A stretch of 46,646 bases of DNA from Tannerellaceae bacterium (lineage in GTDB: Bacteria; Bacteroidota; Bacteroidia; Bacteroidales; Tannerellaceae): the NCBI GenBank assembly GCA_021201295.1, contig JAJQFE010000024.1, positions 1-46,646 of the forward strand. Reading direction: 5' to 3'. Positions 10,094 through 19,133 of the stretch are shown here, piece after piece (within the stretch, counting starts at the first letter, position 1; every line of letters begins with the position of its first letter). Under the pieces are notes generated by a model. That model saw only the letters and a list, made by a program, of their open reading frames with translations. It was not told the DNA's origin and ran no database searches. The position numbers and the translations under genes were made by a program.

Positions 10094-11128
10094 TTACTGG
10101 ATGCCTCTTTCCCTTAATTTTAATTGCCAGTTCCAGGCAGTCACCAATGTATCTTCTACAGATTCTTTTGCTGTCCAGCCTAATACCTTATTTGCATGTT
10201 CCGGATTAGCCCACACTTTTTCAATATCGCCTTCCCGTCGGCCTACAATTTTATAAGGAACTTTGACTCTTGTTCCTTTTTCAAATGCTCCGATTAATTC
10301 TAAAACAGATACACCACGTCCGGTACCCAGGTTAAATATTTCCAGTTTTTCCTCTGTTTGATTATTTAACATACGGTCCATGGCTATTACGTGTGCTTTT
10401 GCCAAATCTACTACATTAATATAGTCACGGATACATGAACCATCAGGTGTATCATAGTCGTCGCCAAACACACTTAATTCAGGCCGAATTCCCATAGCTG
10501 TCTGAGTGAGGAAGGGCACCAGATTCTGGGGAACACCATTGGGTAATTCACCAATCTCTGCACTGGGATGTGCTCCAATAGGATTGAAATAACGCAAAAT
10601 AATACTTTTGAAAGGAGCACCTGCGTAAATTGTATCACGTATGATTTCTTCGTTGATCTGTTTCGTATTTCCATAGGGAGAAAGAGCCAGTTTGACAGGG
10701 GCATCCTCTGTAACAGGCAGAATATCCGGTTGACCATACACCGTACAGGAAGAGGAGAATACAATTCCTTCTATACCAGCTTCCGGCATTAATTCCAATA
10801 AGTTCAGTAGGGTGACGATATTATTTCTATAATATTGTAACGGGATTTTTACGGATTCACCTACAGCCTTACTGGCAGCAAAATGGATAATGCCTTTAAT
10901 TCCCGGATTTGCTTCCAGTAGTTTTTTCAATCCTGTTTTATCATTGCAATCCAATTCTGCGAATACCGGACGGATACCGGAGATCTTTTCAATTCCATCC
11001 AGCACTTCAGTATTTGAGTTAGATAAATTATCAACAATAACTACGTCGTAACCGGCGTTTTGTAATTCTACTACCGTATGAGAACCAATGTAACCGGTTC
11101 CTCCTGTGACCAATATCTTTTTTTTCAT
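10094..11128 (-). CDS. galE: UDP-glucose 4-epimerase
   Basis: Interconverts UDP-glucose and UDP-galactose with bound NAD (Leloir pathway, precursors for surface glycans). The 344 residues are normal length. The Rossmann motif GGTGYIGS is at residues 8-15, followed by the SSSCTVYG strand and the catalytic Tyr-X3-Lys in YGNTK; DYINVVDLAKAHV and the C-terminal GRREGDIEKVWANP are characteristic of GalE. It starts 24 bp after the rnfA stop, so it is probably the last gene of the rnf transcript. Intact. Confidence 0.96.
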   Translation of the reverse strand: MKKKILVTGGTGYIGSHTVVELQNAGYDVVIVDNLSNSNTEVLDGIEKISGIRPVFAELDCNDKTGLKKLLEANPGIKGIIHFAASKAVGESVKIPLQYYRNNIVTLLNLLELMPEAGIEGIVFSSSCTVYGQPDILPVTEDAPVKLALSPYGNTKQINEEIIRDTIYAGAPFKSIILRYFNPIGAHPSAEIGELPNGVPQNLVPFLTQTAMGIRPELSVFGDDYDTPDGSCIRDYINVVDLAKAHVIAMDRMLNNQTEEKLEIFNLGTGRGVSVLELIGAFEKGTRVKVPYKIVGRREGDIEKVWANPEHANKVLGWTAKESVEDTLVTAWNWQLKLRERGIQ

Positions 11129-11152
11129 ATGAGTATATATTTAGATTGTATG

Positions 11153-11725
11153 TTAGACAATACCTGAGAATCCCATAAATGCCATAGCTAATAAACCTGC
11201 AGTAATCAAAGCAATAGGAGTTCCTCTCATACTGTCCGGAATCTTTGTCATAGCCAATTGCTCCCGGATGCCGGCAAAGATGATCAAAGCCAGCGCAAAA
11301 CCAATGGCTGTGGAGACTGCAAAAACAATTGTTTCTAATAAATTATATTCTTTCTGTATCACTAAGATAGCCACCCCTAAAATACAACAATTAGTGGTGA
11401 TTAATGGCAGAAATACTCCCAGGGCCTGATACAGAGCAGGAGAAACCTTTTTCAGGACAATTTCCACCATCTGAACCAAAGAGGCAATAACCAGGATAAA
11501 ACAGATGGTCTGCATGAAGCCTAACCCGAAAGAATCCAGGATATATTTATGGATCAGGAAAGTCACGATCGTAGCAATGGTGAGAACAAAAGTCACGGCT
11601 GCACTCATTCCCAGAGCTGTATCTACTTTTTTGGATACCCCCAGGAATGGGCAGATTCCTAAAAATTGTGCCAATACAATATTGTTTACGAAAACAGCGG
11701 CAATAAATATCAATATATATTCCAT
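11153..11725 (-). CDS. rnfA: Rnf electron transport complex subunit A
   Basis: Integral membrane subunit of the ion-translocating ferredoxin:NAD+ oxidoreductase. The 190 residues form six membrane helices. RnfA and RnfE are paralogues of opposite topology that together bind a buried [2Fe-2S] cluster; the cysteines in FLGICPFLGVSK (about residue 25) and TTNCCILG (about 112) are the expected ligands. It lies 6 bp after rnfE. Confidence 0.96.
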   Translation of the reverse strand: MEYILIFIAAVFVNNIVLAQFLGICPFLGVSKKVDTALGMSAAVTFVLTIATIVTFLIHKYILDSFGLGFMQTICFILVIASLVQMVEIVLKKVSPALYQALGVFLPLITTNCCILGVAILVIQKEYNLLETIVFAVSTAIGFALALIIFAGIREQLAMTKIPDSMRGTPIALITAGLLAMAFMGFSGIV

Positions 11726-11731
11726 AATTTA

Positions 11732-12316
11732 TCAGGCTTTACGAAGTTTGTCCACGATTGCAATTAAATATCCCAGGGCAATGAATGCTCCGGGAGCCAA
11801 AACAAAGATCAGTGATCCGAATTTTTCCGGAAAGAGATGGAGTCCGAATAATTTTCCGGTTCCGAACAGTTCACGTGTAGCACCTAATAACGTCAGGGCG
11901 AAGGTAAATCCAAGCCCAATTCCTAATCCATCCGAAGCAGACGGTATTAATTTGTTTTTAGCAGCAAAAGCTTCCGCACGCCCTAATACGATACAGTTTA
12001 CCACGATCAGAGGAATAAATAGACCTAAACTTGCATATAAAGAAGGAATGAAAGCTTCCATACACATTTGGACAACGGTCACAAAGGTCGCTATTACCAC
12101 AATATAAGCCGGAATCCGTACCTGATCTGGGATCAGGTTTTTAATACTGGAAACGGCCATATTGGAACACAGTAACACGAACGTGGTCGCTAAACCCATA
12201 CCCATACCATTGACTGCAGAAGAGGTAGTTCCTAAAGCCGGACACATACCTAACAGTAAAACAAAAACCGGGTTTTCTTTAAGTATCCCGTTTGAAAATA
12301 TCTTTACATTACTCAT
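11732..12316 (-). CDS. rnfE: Rnf electron transport complex subunit E
   Basis: Membrane subunit paralogous to RnfA. In 194 residues it has about six helices and the conserved cysteine segments LLLGMCPALGTT (near residue 24) and VVNCIVLGRAEAFA (near 109), which with RnfA hold the intramembrane cluster. It lies between rnfG (18 bp upstream) and rnfA in the usual B-C-D-G-E-A order. Confidence 0.96.
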   Translation of the reverse strand: MSNVKIFSNGILKENPVFVLLLGMCPALGTTSSAVNGMGMGLATTFVLLCSNMAVSSIKNLIPDQVRIPAYIVVIATFVTVVQMCMEAFIPSLYASLGLFIPLIVVNCIVLGRAEAFAAKNKLIPSASDGLGIGLGFTFALTLLGATRELFGTGKLFGLHLFPEKFGSLIFVLAPGAFIALGYLIAIVDKLRKA

Positions 12317-12334
12317 ATAAACCTCCTTTTCTAT

Positions 12335-12943
12335 TTAATAGGATCCGGTAGCTCCGGTACTTCCATCTGTTCCTTTATATGCACTATATGCCCGGTTGAT
12401 CGCATTCAGGAATGCCCGGCTGGTGATGGTGGATGCGGTGATCGCATCTATTTCCCCACCATCTTTAGAGACAGTGAGGTTTCCATCTGCCAGGGAACGG
12501 CCGATAACACTCTGGTTATTTTTATCTGTTCGGAACCATTCCTCCATTTTAGAACCTAATCCCGGTGTCTCTGCATGTTCCAGAATGGAATAATTAATCA
12601 GGGTACCATCAGGAGCAAATCCTACGATTACTTTGATCTCTCCGCTAAACCCATTTTTGGTGTTACTTTCTACAGCTACTCCTACGGTTTCACCATCCTT
12701 TATGGCCGGATAGATCAGTAGGGAATCTCCGTCGGAAGTCACACTTTTATATACATCCGCAGTCGGGTCATTATCAAAATCAGGAGTGACCTGTGTGATT
12801 GCTCTTTGTAAAGCCGCAGCTTTTGCCTCAGTAATCGGACCGGAAGTATACATATTGACTCCTGCTAATATGGCTCCCGCTGAGATACAGATCACAGTCA
12901 GGGATAGTAACATATTGGGTAAGGTGGATTTCAGTTTTGCCAT
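12335..12943 (-). CDS. rnfG: Rnf electron transport complex subunit G (FMN-binding)
   Basis: Single-span subunit whose periplasmic FMN-binding domain carries a covalently attached FMN. The 202-residue protein has an N-terminal membrane helix (MLLSLTVICISAGAILAGV) and the flavinylation motif in the segment DAITASTITSRAF near residue 170, a variant of the usual SGAT-S/T; the modified residue should be a Thr there. It has a Gly/Ser/Thr-rich tail. It starts 2 bp after the rnfD stop. Confidence 0.94.
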   Translation of the reverse strand: MAKLKSTLPNMLLSLTVICISAGAILAGVNMYTSGPITEAKAAALQRAITQVTPDFDNDPTADVYKSVTSDGDSLLIYPAIKDGETVGVAVESNTKNGFSGEIKVIVGFAPDGTLINYSILEHAETPGLGSKMEEWFRTDKNNQSVIGRSLADGNLTVSKDGGEIDAITASTITSRAFLNAINRAYSAYKGTDGSTGATGSY

Positions 12944-12945
12944 AT

Positions 12946-13905
12946 TTATTTTCCTCCAAAATGTTTAGGTTTGATATAGCTGTTGATCAGTGGAGTAAAG
13001 GCATTCATGATCAGGATTGCAAATGACATTCCTTCCGGATAGGATCCGAACAGACGGATCACACTGGTAAGTAATCCTATGCCTACTCCATATAGTAACA
13101 TACCCTTTTTAGTTAATGGAGACGTAACATAATCTGTTGCCATAAAAATAGCTCCTAACAGTAACCCTCCTGACAAAAGATGTACCAGAGGATTGGCATA
13201 ACTATACGGATCTACCGCATACATAATACCGGTAAAGACTACAACAGTGCCGATTACTGAAACCGGGATGTGCCAGCTGATGATCCGGCGGACTAACATA
13301 TAGATCAGTCCTAATATAAGGGCTATGGCTCCTACTTCTCCAAAACTACCTCCCATATTGCCTAATAACATATCCGTATAGGTTGGAAATTCATGGCTTC
13401 CTCCTTTGATAAGGGATAGCACAGTGGCACCGGTTTCCGCGTCTGTATAAGTCAGCGGAAAATTACCCGGAACCGGCCAGGTAGTCATTTGTGTAGGAAA
13501 TGAGATCAATAGAAAAACACGTCCCACCAGTGCCGGATTGAATATATTATTTCCTAAACCTCCAAAAGACATTTTTCCGATCCCGATAGCCGCTAATGCT
13601 CCGATCAGAATGATCCATATTGGAAGGTTAGAAGGTAAATTGAAGGCTAATAACAAACCGGTAAGGATAGCGGATCCGTCCCAGAGGGTAGGTTCCTGCC
13701 TGAACAAAAACTTCTGGATCAGATATTCAAAACCTACACAGGCTATTACAGAGACGGCAGTAACTACCAGCGCACCTATACCAAAGTAATAAAGTGAAAC
13801 CAGAAAAGCAGGTATCAGGGCAATGATTACCCCATACATATTTTTACTTATACTATCTCCTCCATGGATATGCGGAGAAGGTGATACGATTAGATTGTTT
13901 TCCAT
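12946..13905 (-). CDS. rnfD: Rnf electron transport complex subunit D
   Basis: Membrane subunit with about ten helices and a covalently bound FMN, proposed to be on the ion-conducting path. In 319 residues it carries DAETGATVLSLIK near residue 160, where the TGAT threonine is the expected flavin attachment point, and the conserved MSFGGLGNNIFNPALVGRVF segment. It lies between rnfC (12 bp) and rnfG (2 bp). Intact. Confidence 0.95.
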   Translation of the reverse strand: MENNLIVSPSPHIHGGDSISKNMYGVIIALIPAFLVSLYYFGIGALVVTAVSVIACVGFEYLIQKFLFRQEPTLWDGSAILTGLLLAFNLPSNLPIWIILIGALAAIGIGKMSFGGLGNNIFNPALVGRVFLLISFPTQMTTWPVPGNFPLTYTDAETGATVLSLIKGGSHEFPTYTDMLLGNMGGSFGEVGAIALILGLIYMLVRRIISWHIPVSVIGTVVVFTGIMYAVDPYSYANPLVHLLSGGLLLGAIFMATDYVTSPLTKKGMLLYGVGIGLLTSVIRLFGSYPEGMSFAILIMNAFTPLINSYIKPKHFGGK

Positions 13906-13917
13906 GCGATGCTCTAA

Positions 13918-15249
13918 TTATGACTTTCTGGCACGTTGGATGCCGATTACTTTACCTTTTCCTAAACGAATAAAATCCAGTAGGGTACGATTGGAGGGAC
14001 AGGTATAGCTACATGATCCGCATTCAATACAGTCTACAATATTATTATTCTCTGCTACGGGCCAGTCCCCAAGTTCCGTCAGGCTCATCAGGAAAGTAGG
14101 ATTTAGTCCCATAGGACAAACATTTACACATTTTCCGCAACGTATACATGGATACATGGGTTTACGGACAGATTCTGCTTTTGTAAGGATCAGGACTCCG
14201 GAACTCCCTTTTGTCACCGGAACTTCTTCGCTGATTAATGCTTTGCCCATCATGGGACCGCCGCCGATAATCTTTCCGGTATTTTCCGGTAAGCCTCCGG
14301 CTGCTTCAATCAGATGGCTGATCGGCGTTCCGATACGGGCCAAGAAGTTAGAAGGAGAGGAGACGGCTTTTCCGGTCACTGTCACTACCCGTTCAATCAG
14401 CGGTTTATTTTTCTGGACTGCTTCGTAGACAGCATATGCCGTGCCTACATTCTGAACAACCGCACCTACGGAAATGGGTAAGGCTCCGCTTTTTACCTGG
14501 CGGCGAATTACAGCATCAATCAATTGTTTTTCTCCTCCCTGTGGATATTGTACTTTTAAGGGCATAATCTCTATTCCCTGATACTGTTTAGCCAGTTGCC
14601 GGAAATGGGAGATAGCATCCTTTTTATTATTTTCTATTCCGATTACCGCTCTGGAAACACAGATTGCTTTCATCAGCAGCACAACTCCAGTCAGGATTTG
14701 TCCCCCCTTTTCCATCATCAGGGAATGGTCCGATGTCAGGTAAGGTTCACATTCCACTGCATTAATGATCAGTATCTCAGCTTTGTTCCCCGGAGGAGGA
14801 GTTAGTTTTACCTGTATGGGAAAAGTGGCACCTCCCAGACCTACAATACCGGCCTCACTGATTCTGGCAATGATCTCTTTATCAGATAGAGCACAATCTT
14901 TAATATAGTCTTCACTCCGGTCGATAGCATCCTCCCATTCGTCTCCTTCTACATCTATGTAGACCGCCGGCCGTTTGAAGCTACTTGCATCCAGGGCATT
15001 ATCTATTTTATTTACTTTCCCGGAAACGGAAGAATGAATATTTGCTGATACAAACCCTCCGGCTTTGGCAAGGAGGGTTCCAGTTTTGACTAAGTCTCCT
15101 TTTTTAACAACAGGTACAGCAGGCGCACCGATGTGCTGATTCAAAGGAATAATGACCTGCTTCGGCAAAGTCAGAGGTGTAATTTTTTTTCCCGCAGATA
15201 ATTTATTTTCAGGGGGATGTATACCGCCGATACGAAATGTCCTTAGCAT
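13918..15249 (-). CDS. rnfC: Rnf electron transport complex subunit C
   Basis: NADH-binding subunit at the cytoplasmic face, binding FMN and two [4Fe-4S] clusters. The 443 residues have the RnfC barrel-sandwich N terminus (MLRTFRIGGIHPPENK), the NuoF-like central domain with GLGGATFPIQVK, and C-terminal clusters CIRCGKCVNVCP and CIECGSCSYTCPS (about 365-420). It ends soon after the second cluster, the short version without the long Ala-rich tail of enterobacteria. It lies 10 bp after rnfB. Confidence 0.96.
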   Translation of the reverse strand: MLRTFRIGGIHPPENKLSAGKKITPLTLPKQVIIPLNQHIGAPAVPVVKKGDLVKTGTLLAKAGGFVSANIHSSVSGKVNKIDNALDASSFKRPAVYIDVEGDEWEDAIDRSEDYIKDCALSDKEIIARISEAGIVGLGGATFPIQVKLTPPPGNKAEILIINAVECEPYLTSDHSLMMEKGGQILTGVVLLMKAICVSRAVIGIENNKKDAISHFRQLAKQYQGIEIMPLKVQYPQGGEKQLIDAVIRRQVKSGALPISVGAVVQNVGTAYAVYEAVQKNKPLIERVVTVTGKAVSSPSNFLARIGTPISHLIEAAGGLPENTGKIIGGGPMMGKALISEEVPVTKGSSGVLILTKAESVRKPMYPCIRCGKCVNVCPMGLNPTFLMSLTELGDWPVAENNNIVDCIECGSCSYTCPSNRTLLDFIRLGKGKVIGIQRARKS

Positions 15250-15259
15250 ACTATCTGAT

Positions 15260-16120
15260 TTAATTTGAATTGATTTCTTCTGTTACTTCTACGACAGGCT
15301 TTTCTTTCTTGGGAGGAAAGTTGACCTCGTGGATAGCTCCTGTCGGGCATACACCTACACATTTACGGCATAGCCGGCATTTTACCGGGTCAATATAAGC
15401 CAGGTTACTTTCCAGCGTAATGGCTTCAAACGGACATTCTTTTACACATTTTCCGCAACCGATACATGCATTACTACAGGCTTTTCTGGCCACTCCTCCT
15501 TTATCTTTATTCATACAGGAAACATATACCCGTCTTCCTTTAGGCCCCTTTTTCCGGAGTTCAATCAGGATTTTGGGACAGGCTTTTGTACAGGCTCCAC
15601 AGGCAGTACATTTTTCTTCCGAAACTTCCGGCAGATTTGTTTCCGGATTTATATGGATGGCATCAAAGCTACAAACATTTACACAATCGCCGAATCCAAA
15701 ACATCCATACGCACATCCTGTTTCTCCGCCATACAGGAAAGCAGCTACTGCACAGTTTTTTGCTCCATCATACCGGTTGGTACGGGGTCGGGCCTGACAG
15801 GTCCCGTTACAACGGACCACTGCAATAGTCAGTTCGGCACTTCCGGCTTCTTTCCCTAAAATAGAAGCAACCTGGTCCATCACTTTCACACCACCTACGG
15901 GACAGAAAAGACCATCCAGTGTGTCTGCATTTACGCAGGCAGCACCGAATGCAGAACAACCCGGAAAACCACAACCACCGCAATTAACGCCGGGCAGAAC
16001 AACCTGCACATCCGCTATCCGGGGATCTTCATAGACTTCAAATTTTTTGGATGCTGCATATAGAAATAGGGCACCAATAGCACCAATACCTCCCAATGAA
16101 ACAATTGCGAATAGCATCAT
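15260..16120 (-). CDS. rnfB: Rnf electron transport complex subunit B (ferredoxin subunit)
   Basis: Takes electrons from ferredoxin. The 286 residues begin with a membrane anchor, followed by the Cys cluster domain NCGGCGFPGC...C...FCPVGG (about 48-80) and a series of ferredoxin-like motifs: CFGFGDCVNVC, CTACGACTKACP, CIGCGKCVKECP and CRLCRKCVGVCP. It has more clusters than the enterobacterial form, as in anaerobic Bacteroidetes. It follows rseC by about 10 bp and opens the structural part of the operon. Confidence 0.96.
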   Translation of the reverse strand: MMLFAIVSLGGIGAIGALFLYAASKKFEVYEDPRIADVQVVLPGVNCGGCGFPGCSAFGAACVNADTLDGLFCPVGGVKVMDQVASILGKEAGSAELTIAVVRCNGTCQARPRTNRYDGAKNCAVAAFLYGGETGCAYGCFGFGDCVNVCSFDAIHINPETNLPEVSEEKCTACGACTKACPKILIELRKKGPKGRRVYVSCMNKDKGGVARKACSNACIGCGKCVKECPFEAITLESNLAYIDPVKCRLCRKCVGVCPTGAIHEVNFPPKKEKPVVEVTEEINSN

Positions 16121-16129
16121 GGTATAATC

Positions 16130-16546
16130 TTAATTTAGTTTCTTTAGGGTAAAAACGAATTTTTTCTTCAGTTGGTTGCGAAGGAGATAAAGTACACCAT
16201 AGTAAGGGATCAGGCAAGATAAGCCAATCAGGCCGCTGACACTTTCATCCCAGTTCATCTGTATCCCACATGCGATTAATGCTATTACAAAAAGTAAAGG
16301 AAGAACAAACGCAATGAACACCGCCTGTAAACCCATGAAACTTTTTCCACAGATCATTACCTCTTCATGTAGATGATAAAGCCCGGTATGATCGGGAACT
16401 TCTATGAGTTTGTCTTTTTGTTCGGAAGCAGAGCACATGTGTTTGGCATGGCAACCGGAACAGGCAGATTGTTGAGTGATCCTGACAAAAACAGAATGAC
16501 TATCTATTTTTTCTACTACCCCGGTATGATTGATACTTCCCTCCAT
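16130..16546 (-). CDS. rseC: SoxR-reducing system / RseC family protein
   Basis: RseC-type membrane protein that commonly precedes rnfB; its role with Rnf is regulatory or assembly-related and not well defined. The 138 residues have an N-terminal Cys-rich motif CSGCHAKHMC (about 30-40) and two membrane helices (about 72-120). The frame is open up to 16579, but that ATG lies inside the promoter -7 element at 16577-16584, so the ATG at 16546 (MEGSINHTG) is chosen. Confidence 0.85.
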   Translation of the reverse strand: MEGSINHTGVVEKIDSHSVFVRITQQSACSGCHAKHMCSASEQKDKLIEVPDHTGLYHLHEEVMICGKSFMGLQAVFIAFVLPLLFVIALIACGIQMNWDESVSGLIGLSCLIPYYGVLYLLRNQLKKKFVFTLKKLN

Positions 16547-16576
16547 ATTTGTAATCTCAACATAGCAAAACCAAGG

Positions 16577-16609
16577 CAAAAGTACATATTATTTGGTAAT
16601 AATGTCAAG
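16577..16609 (-). promoter_or_regulatory. Promoter of the rseC-rnf-galE operon
   Basis: On the minus strand a TTG (revcomp of 16606-16608) is followed after 21 bp by TACTTTTG (16577-16584), a full Bacteroidetes -33/-7 promoter. Transcription would begin about 16570, only some 25 nt before the chosen rseC start. Confidence 0.7.
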
Positions 16610-16646
16610 ATTCTGGTAGAATATTTAGGAAATAATTTAGTCTTTC

Positions 16647-18182
16647 TTACAATTTGTAATTAAAACCAAAGCTCAGCAGTTCATTTACCTGAAAATAGCT
16701 TTTGTCGGGATCTTCACGTTCTACTCCGTCGTCAAAGCGAAGGTGGCAGTAAATGCGGGTAGAAAAGAAACGGCTGACAGCTAAAATAAGGGTGTTTTCA
16801 AATTCTCCAATCACCTTGTCATATGTAGTAAAATAATAGACACGGGATTGCCAGCTAACGTTTTTTGAAATATTGAATGTCAGGTCGGCACGGATGGAAG
16901 AACCTAACTGGCTTAAATAATTATTGAATAAAGGTTCTTCTTCCGTCCAGCCTTCTTTTTTTTCAAAACCATGACGTCCCAGATCAATATCTTTCCTGCG
17001 GCTATACATATAGGTATATGTAAAAGGAGCCAGGTTCACAGAAAGCTGCAACTTTTTATTTTTATCGGGAAATTCTTTATTCAGGTCATATTTCATACCG
17101 ACCCCGAAGATAATAGTATAAGGAGCCAGGAAAGCTGCCTGCATATTATCCGTATTCTCCTCAAAAGTCTTAAAAAGCTGAGTTTTAAATTCTGCATCTA
17201 ATGTATAATACCATTTATTGAATGCCATGTAACCGAAATTACTGTGAACACGGAATACATCTTCTCCTACCTGGTATCTGTGGAGTGTATCCTTTTGGGA
17301 ATTATAGATACTAGCCTTACTTTCCAGTTCATTTGTAAACTGAATTTTATTTTTATTATAATCATATTTCAAATAATTTTTTGCAAACAGGTTCAGGTTA
17401 CTGCTTCCCCCCTGATGCCAGTTTTCAGAAACATGGTTTTGCGAGAACTGGATCGCACTTTCAAAGTGGGATTGCCAGTATTGCCTGTTCGGGATGAATT
17501 TACTGGGAGGAGCGACATCCTCGAAATTAGGGTCAGCAGCTATCCGGATAGGGAGATTTTCGTAGACATTCTTTCTAATGATATCTGTTGGTATGGCATC
17601 TAAAACCAGGTCTCTTTCCGAATAACGGAACAGTTCCGGATGATTTAGTTCCAGATGCCGGTAAGCCAGTTTTTCCAGTTCCCTTTCCCGTTTGAAATTC
17701 CGGAACAGCGTAGTATCTGGTTCATAATAATCTGGAATAAGTTTTTTATCTAATCCGAAATTAGGATCATACAACACAAAATCATATGGGTATTCTTCTT
17801 CCCAGAATAAAGGAGGAAGATAGATTGGGTTTACAATAATGGTATCTTTAAATGTAACAGAAGGGTGAAACACGTAATGAGGATCCCGTTTAAGATGAGC
17901 CCAGAAAAGTGCTTTGGGGGATAGTTCCGGTTTAACCTTTTCCCCTTTTTGCTGTACTTCGGAACCTATTTGTCTGGAGTAAGTTTTATTTTGTTTTTTA
18001 AATTGTTTTCTGATATCTGTAACTGCACGAAGTTCATCTTCTCCGATGGAAGAAGAAATAGTATCTGTTGTTATATCCAAATCCTTTGCTTCAGAACCAG
18101 TAGTTGAATTTTGAGCAGATAGACAGACGATTGAGAACAACAACATACATCCGATAAGTAGGCTCAGTTTTTTTGTTATCAT
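16647..18182 (-). CDS. DUF3078 domain protein, predicted outer-membrane beta-barrel
   Basis: A 511-residue secreted protein with a clear signal peptide (MITKKLSLLIGCMLLFSIVCLSAQ, cleavage after SAQ). The C-terminal 300 residues are amphipathic strands, with the DUF3078-like signature ENWHQGGSSNLNL near residue 255 and a C-terminal sequence ending in aromatic FGFNYKL, typical of barrels. The function is unknown. It is 100 bp upstream of rseC but has its own promoter, and rseC too, so it is probably transcribed separately. Intact. Confidence 0.8.
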   Translation of the reverse strand: MITKKLSLLIGCMLLFSIVCLSAQNSTTGSEAKDLDITTDTISSSIGEDELRAVTDIRKQFKKQNKTYSRQIGSEVQQKGEKVKPELSPKALFWAHLKRDPHYVFHPSVTFKDTIIVNPIYLPPLFWEEEYPYDFVLYDPNFGLDKKLIPDYYEPDTTLFRNFKRERELEKLAYRHLELNHPELFRYSERDLVLDAIPTDIIRKNVYENLPIRIAADPNFEDVAPPSKFIPNRQYWQSHFESAIQFSQNHVSENWHQGGSSNLNLFAKNYLKYDYNKNKIQFTNELESKASIYNSQKDTLHRYQVGEDVFRVHSNFGYMAFNKWYYTLDAEFKTQLFKTFEENTDNMQAAFLAPYTIIFGVGMKYDLNKEFPDKNKKLQLSVNLAPFTYTYMYSRRKDIDLGRHGFEKKEGWTEEEPLFNNYLSQLGSSIRADLTFNISKNVSWQSRVYYFTTYDKVIGEFENTLILAVSRFFSTRIYCHLRFDDGVEREDPDKSYFQVNELLSFGFNYKL

Positions 18183-18226
18183 AATTTCGGGCCGTTGTTA
18201 GGTTGATTGTAATTATAGATCTTTTG

Positions 18227-18234
18227 CAAAACTA
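18227..18234 (-). promoter_or_regulatory. Probable -7 element of the DUF3078 gene
   Basis: TAGTTTTG on the minus strand fits TAnnTTTG, 45 bp before the start codon. The -33 box is poor, so the call is partial. Confidence 0.4.
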
Positions 18235-18384
18235 CTTAAAAAGTATAAGATTTACTAACCTTTTTACATTTTATAACATTCTTATTAATTAAATAGAAAA
18301 GTGTGAAAAATTAATTATTCTAAGGATATTTTGAAGAAAGAAAAGAGATATGAAAAAGGAGAAATAGTTCTGTAAAATGTTTAT

Positions 18385-18392
18385 TACTTTTG
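18385..18392 (+). promoter_or_regulatory. Probable -7 element of the rhomboid gene
   Basis: TACTTTTG fits TAnnTTTG and lies 21 bp before the ATG at 18414. It makes an upstream TTG start at 18390 unlikely. The -33 box is not obvious. Confidence 0.45.
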
Positions 18393-18413
18393 TTTCCTAA
18401 AAAAAAGCAGCAT

Positions 18414-19085
18414 ATGATTACTTATCTGATTATAGGAACTACTGTGATAGTTTCCATTTTATGTTTTGAAAGAAGAGATCTATTAAATAAACTTTCTTTT
18501 AATCCGTATTGCATCATCCATGCCAAAGAGTGGTCACGGATTCTGACCCATGGATTCGTACATGCTGATATGGTCCATTTATTTGTGAATGTGTTCACTT
18601 TCTGGTCTTTCGGAACTTATATGGAAAAATATTTTCAGTACATAGGCTTTGGAAAAGGAGCGTATCTGGGATTATACTTTGGGGGAATGATATTTGCTTC
18701 TTTATATGACCTGTTTAAGTATAAGGATAACCCTTATTATAGTTCCATTGGAGCTTCCGGAGCTGTTTCAGCCGTATTGTTCTCCTCTATATTTTTTGAT
18801 CCCTGGGCTAAAATCCTGCTGTTTGCCATTATTCCGGTACCCGGGATTATTTTCGGTTTTCTTTATCTGGCTTACTGCCAGTATATGGCCAGGCAATCCC
18901 GGGATCATATCAACCATAATGCCCACTTCTACGGTGCTGTTTATGGATTTCTTTTTCCAGTCCTGTTAAAACCTTCCCTGATCAATGTATTTTTTCCCAG
19001 ATTACCAACTGGTACTCTCTTTGACTCCTATAATACAGGACATCGGTTAAAATCCATTCATTGGTATCAGCACTGTTGGGATTAA
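18414..19085 (+). CDS. Rhomboid family intramembrane serine protease, tail probably frameshifted
   Basis: Six-helix membrane protease. The catalytic Ser is in SIGASGAVS (about residue 112) and the His in HNAHFYGA (about 170); HGFVHADMVHLFVNVFTFWSFG is the conserved N-terminal rhomboid region. Up to INVFF the protein looks normal. After T6 (18990-18995) the frame gives an uncharacteristic tail to 19085, while adding one T would give SQITNWYSL and a stop at 19022-19024, leaving a short gap before the repaired yfcC end at 19047. I infer a one-base loss that replaces only the last residues; activity may survive. Confidence 0.82.
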   Translation: MITYLIIGTTVIVSILCFERRDLLNKLSFNPYCIIHAKEWSRILTHGFVHADMVHLFVNVFTFWSFGTYMEKYFQYIGFGKGAYLGLYFGGMIFASLYDLFKYKDNPYYSSIGASGAVSAVLFSSIFFDPWAKILLFAIIPVPGIIFGFLYLAYCQYMARQSRDHINHNAHFYGAVYGFLFPVLLKPSLINVFFPRLPTGTLFDSYNTGHRLKSIHWYQHCWD

Positions 19086-19133
19086 TAAAAGGAATCCGAG
19101 AATAATAAGGGCCAGGATAAATTTCCATACCCA

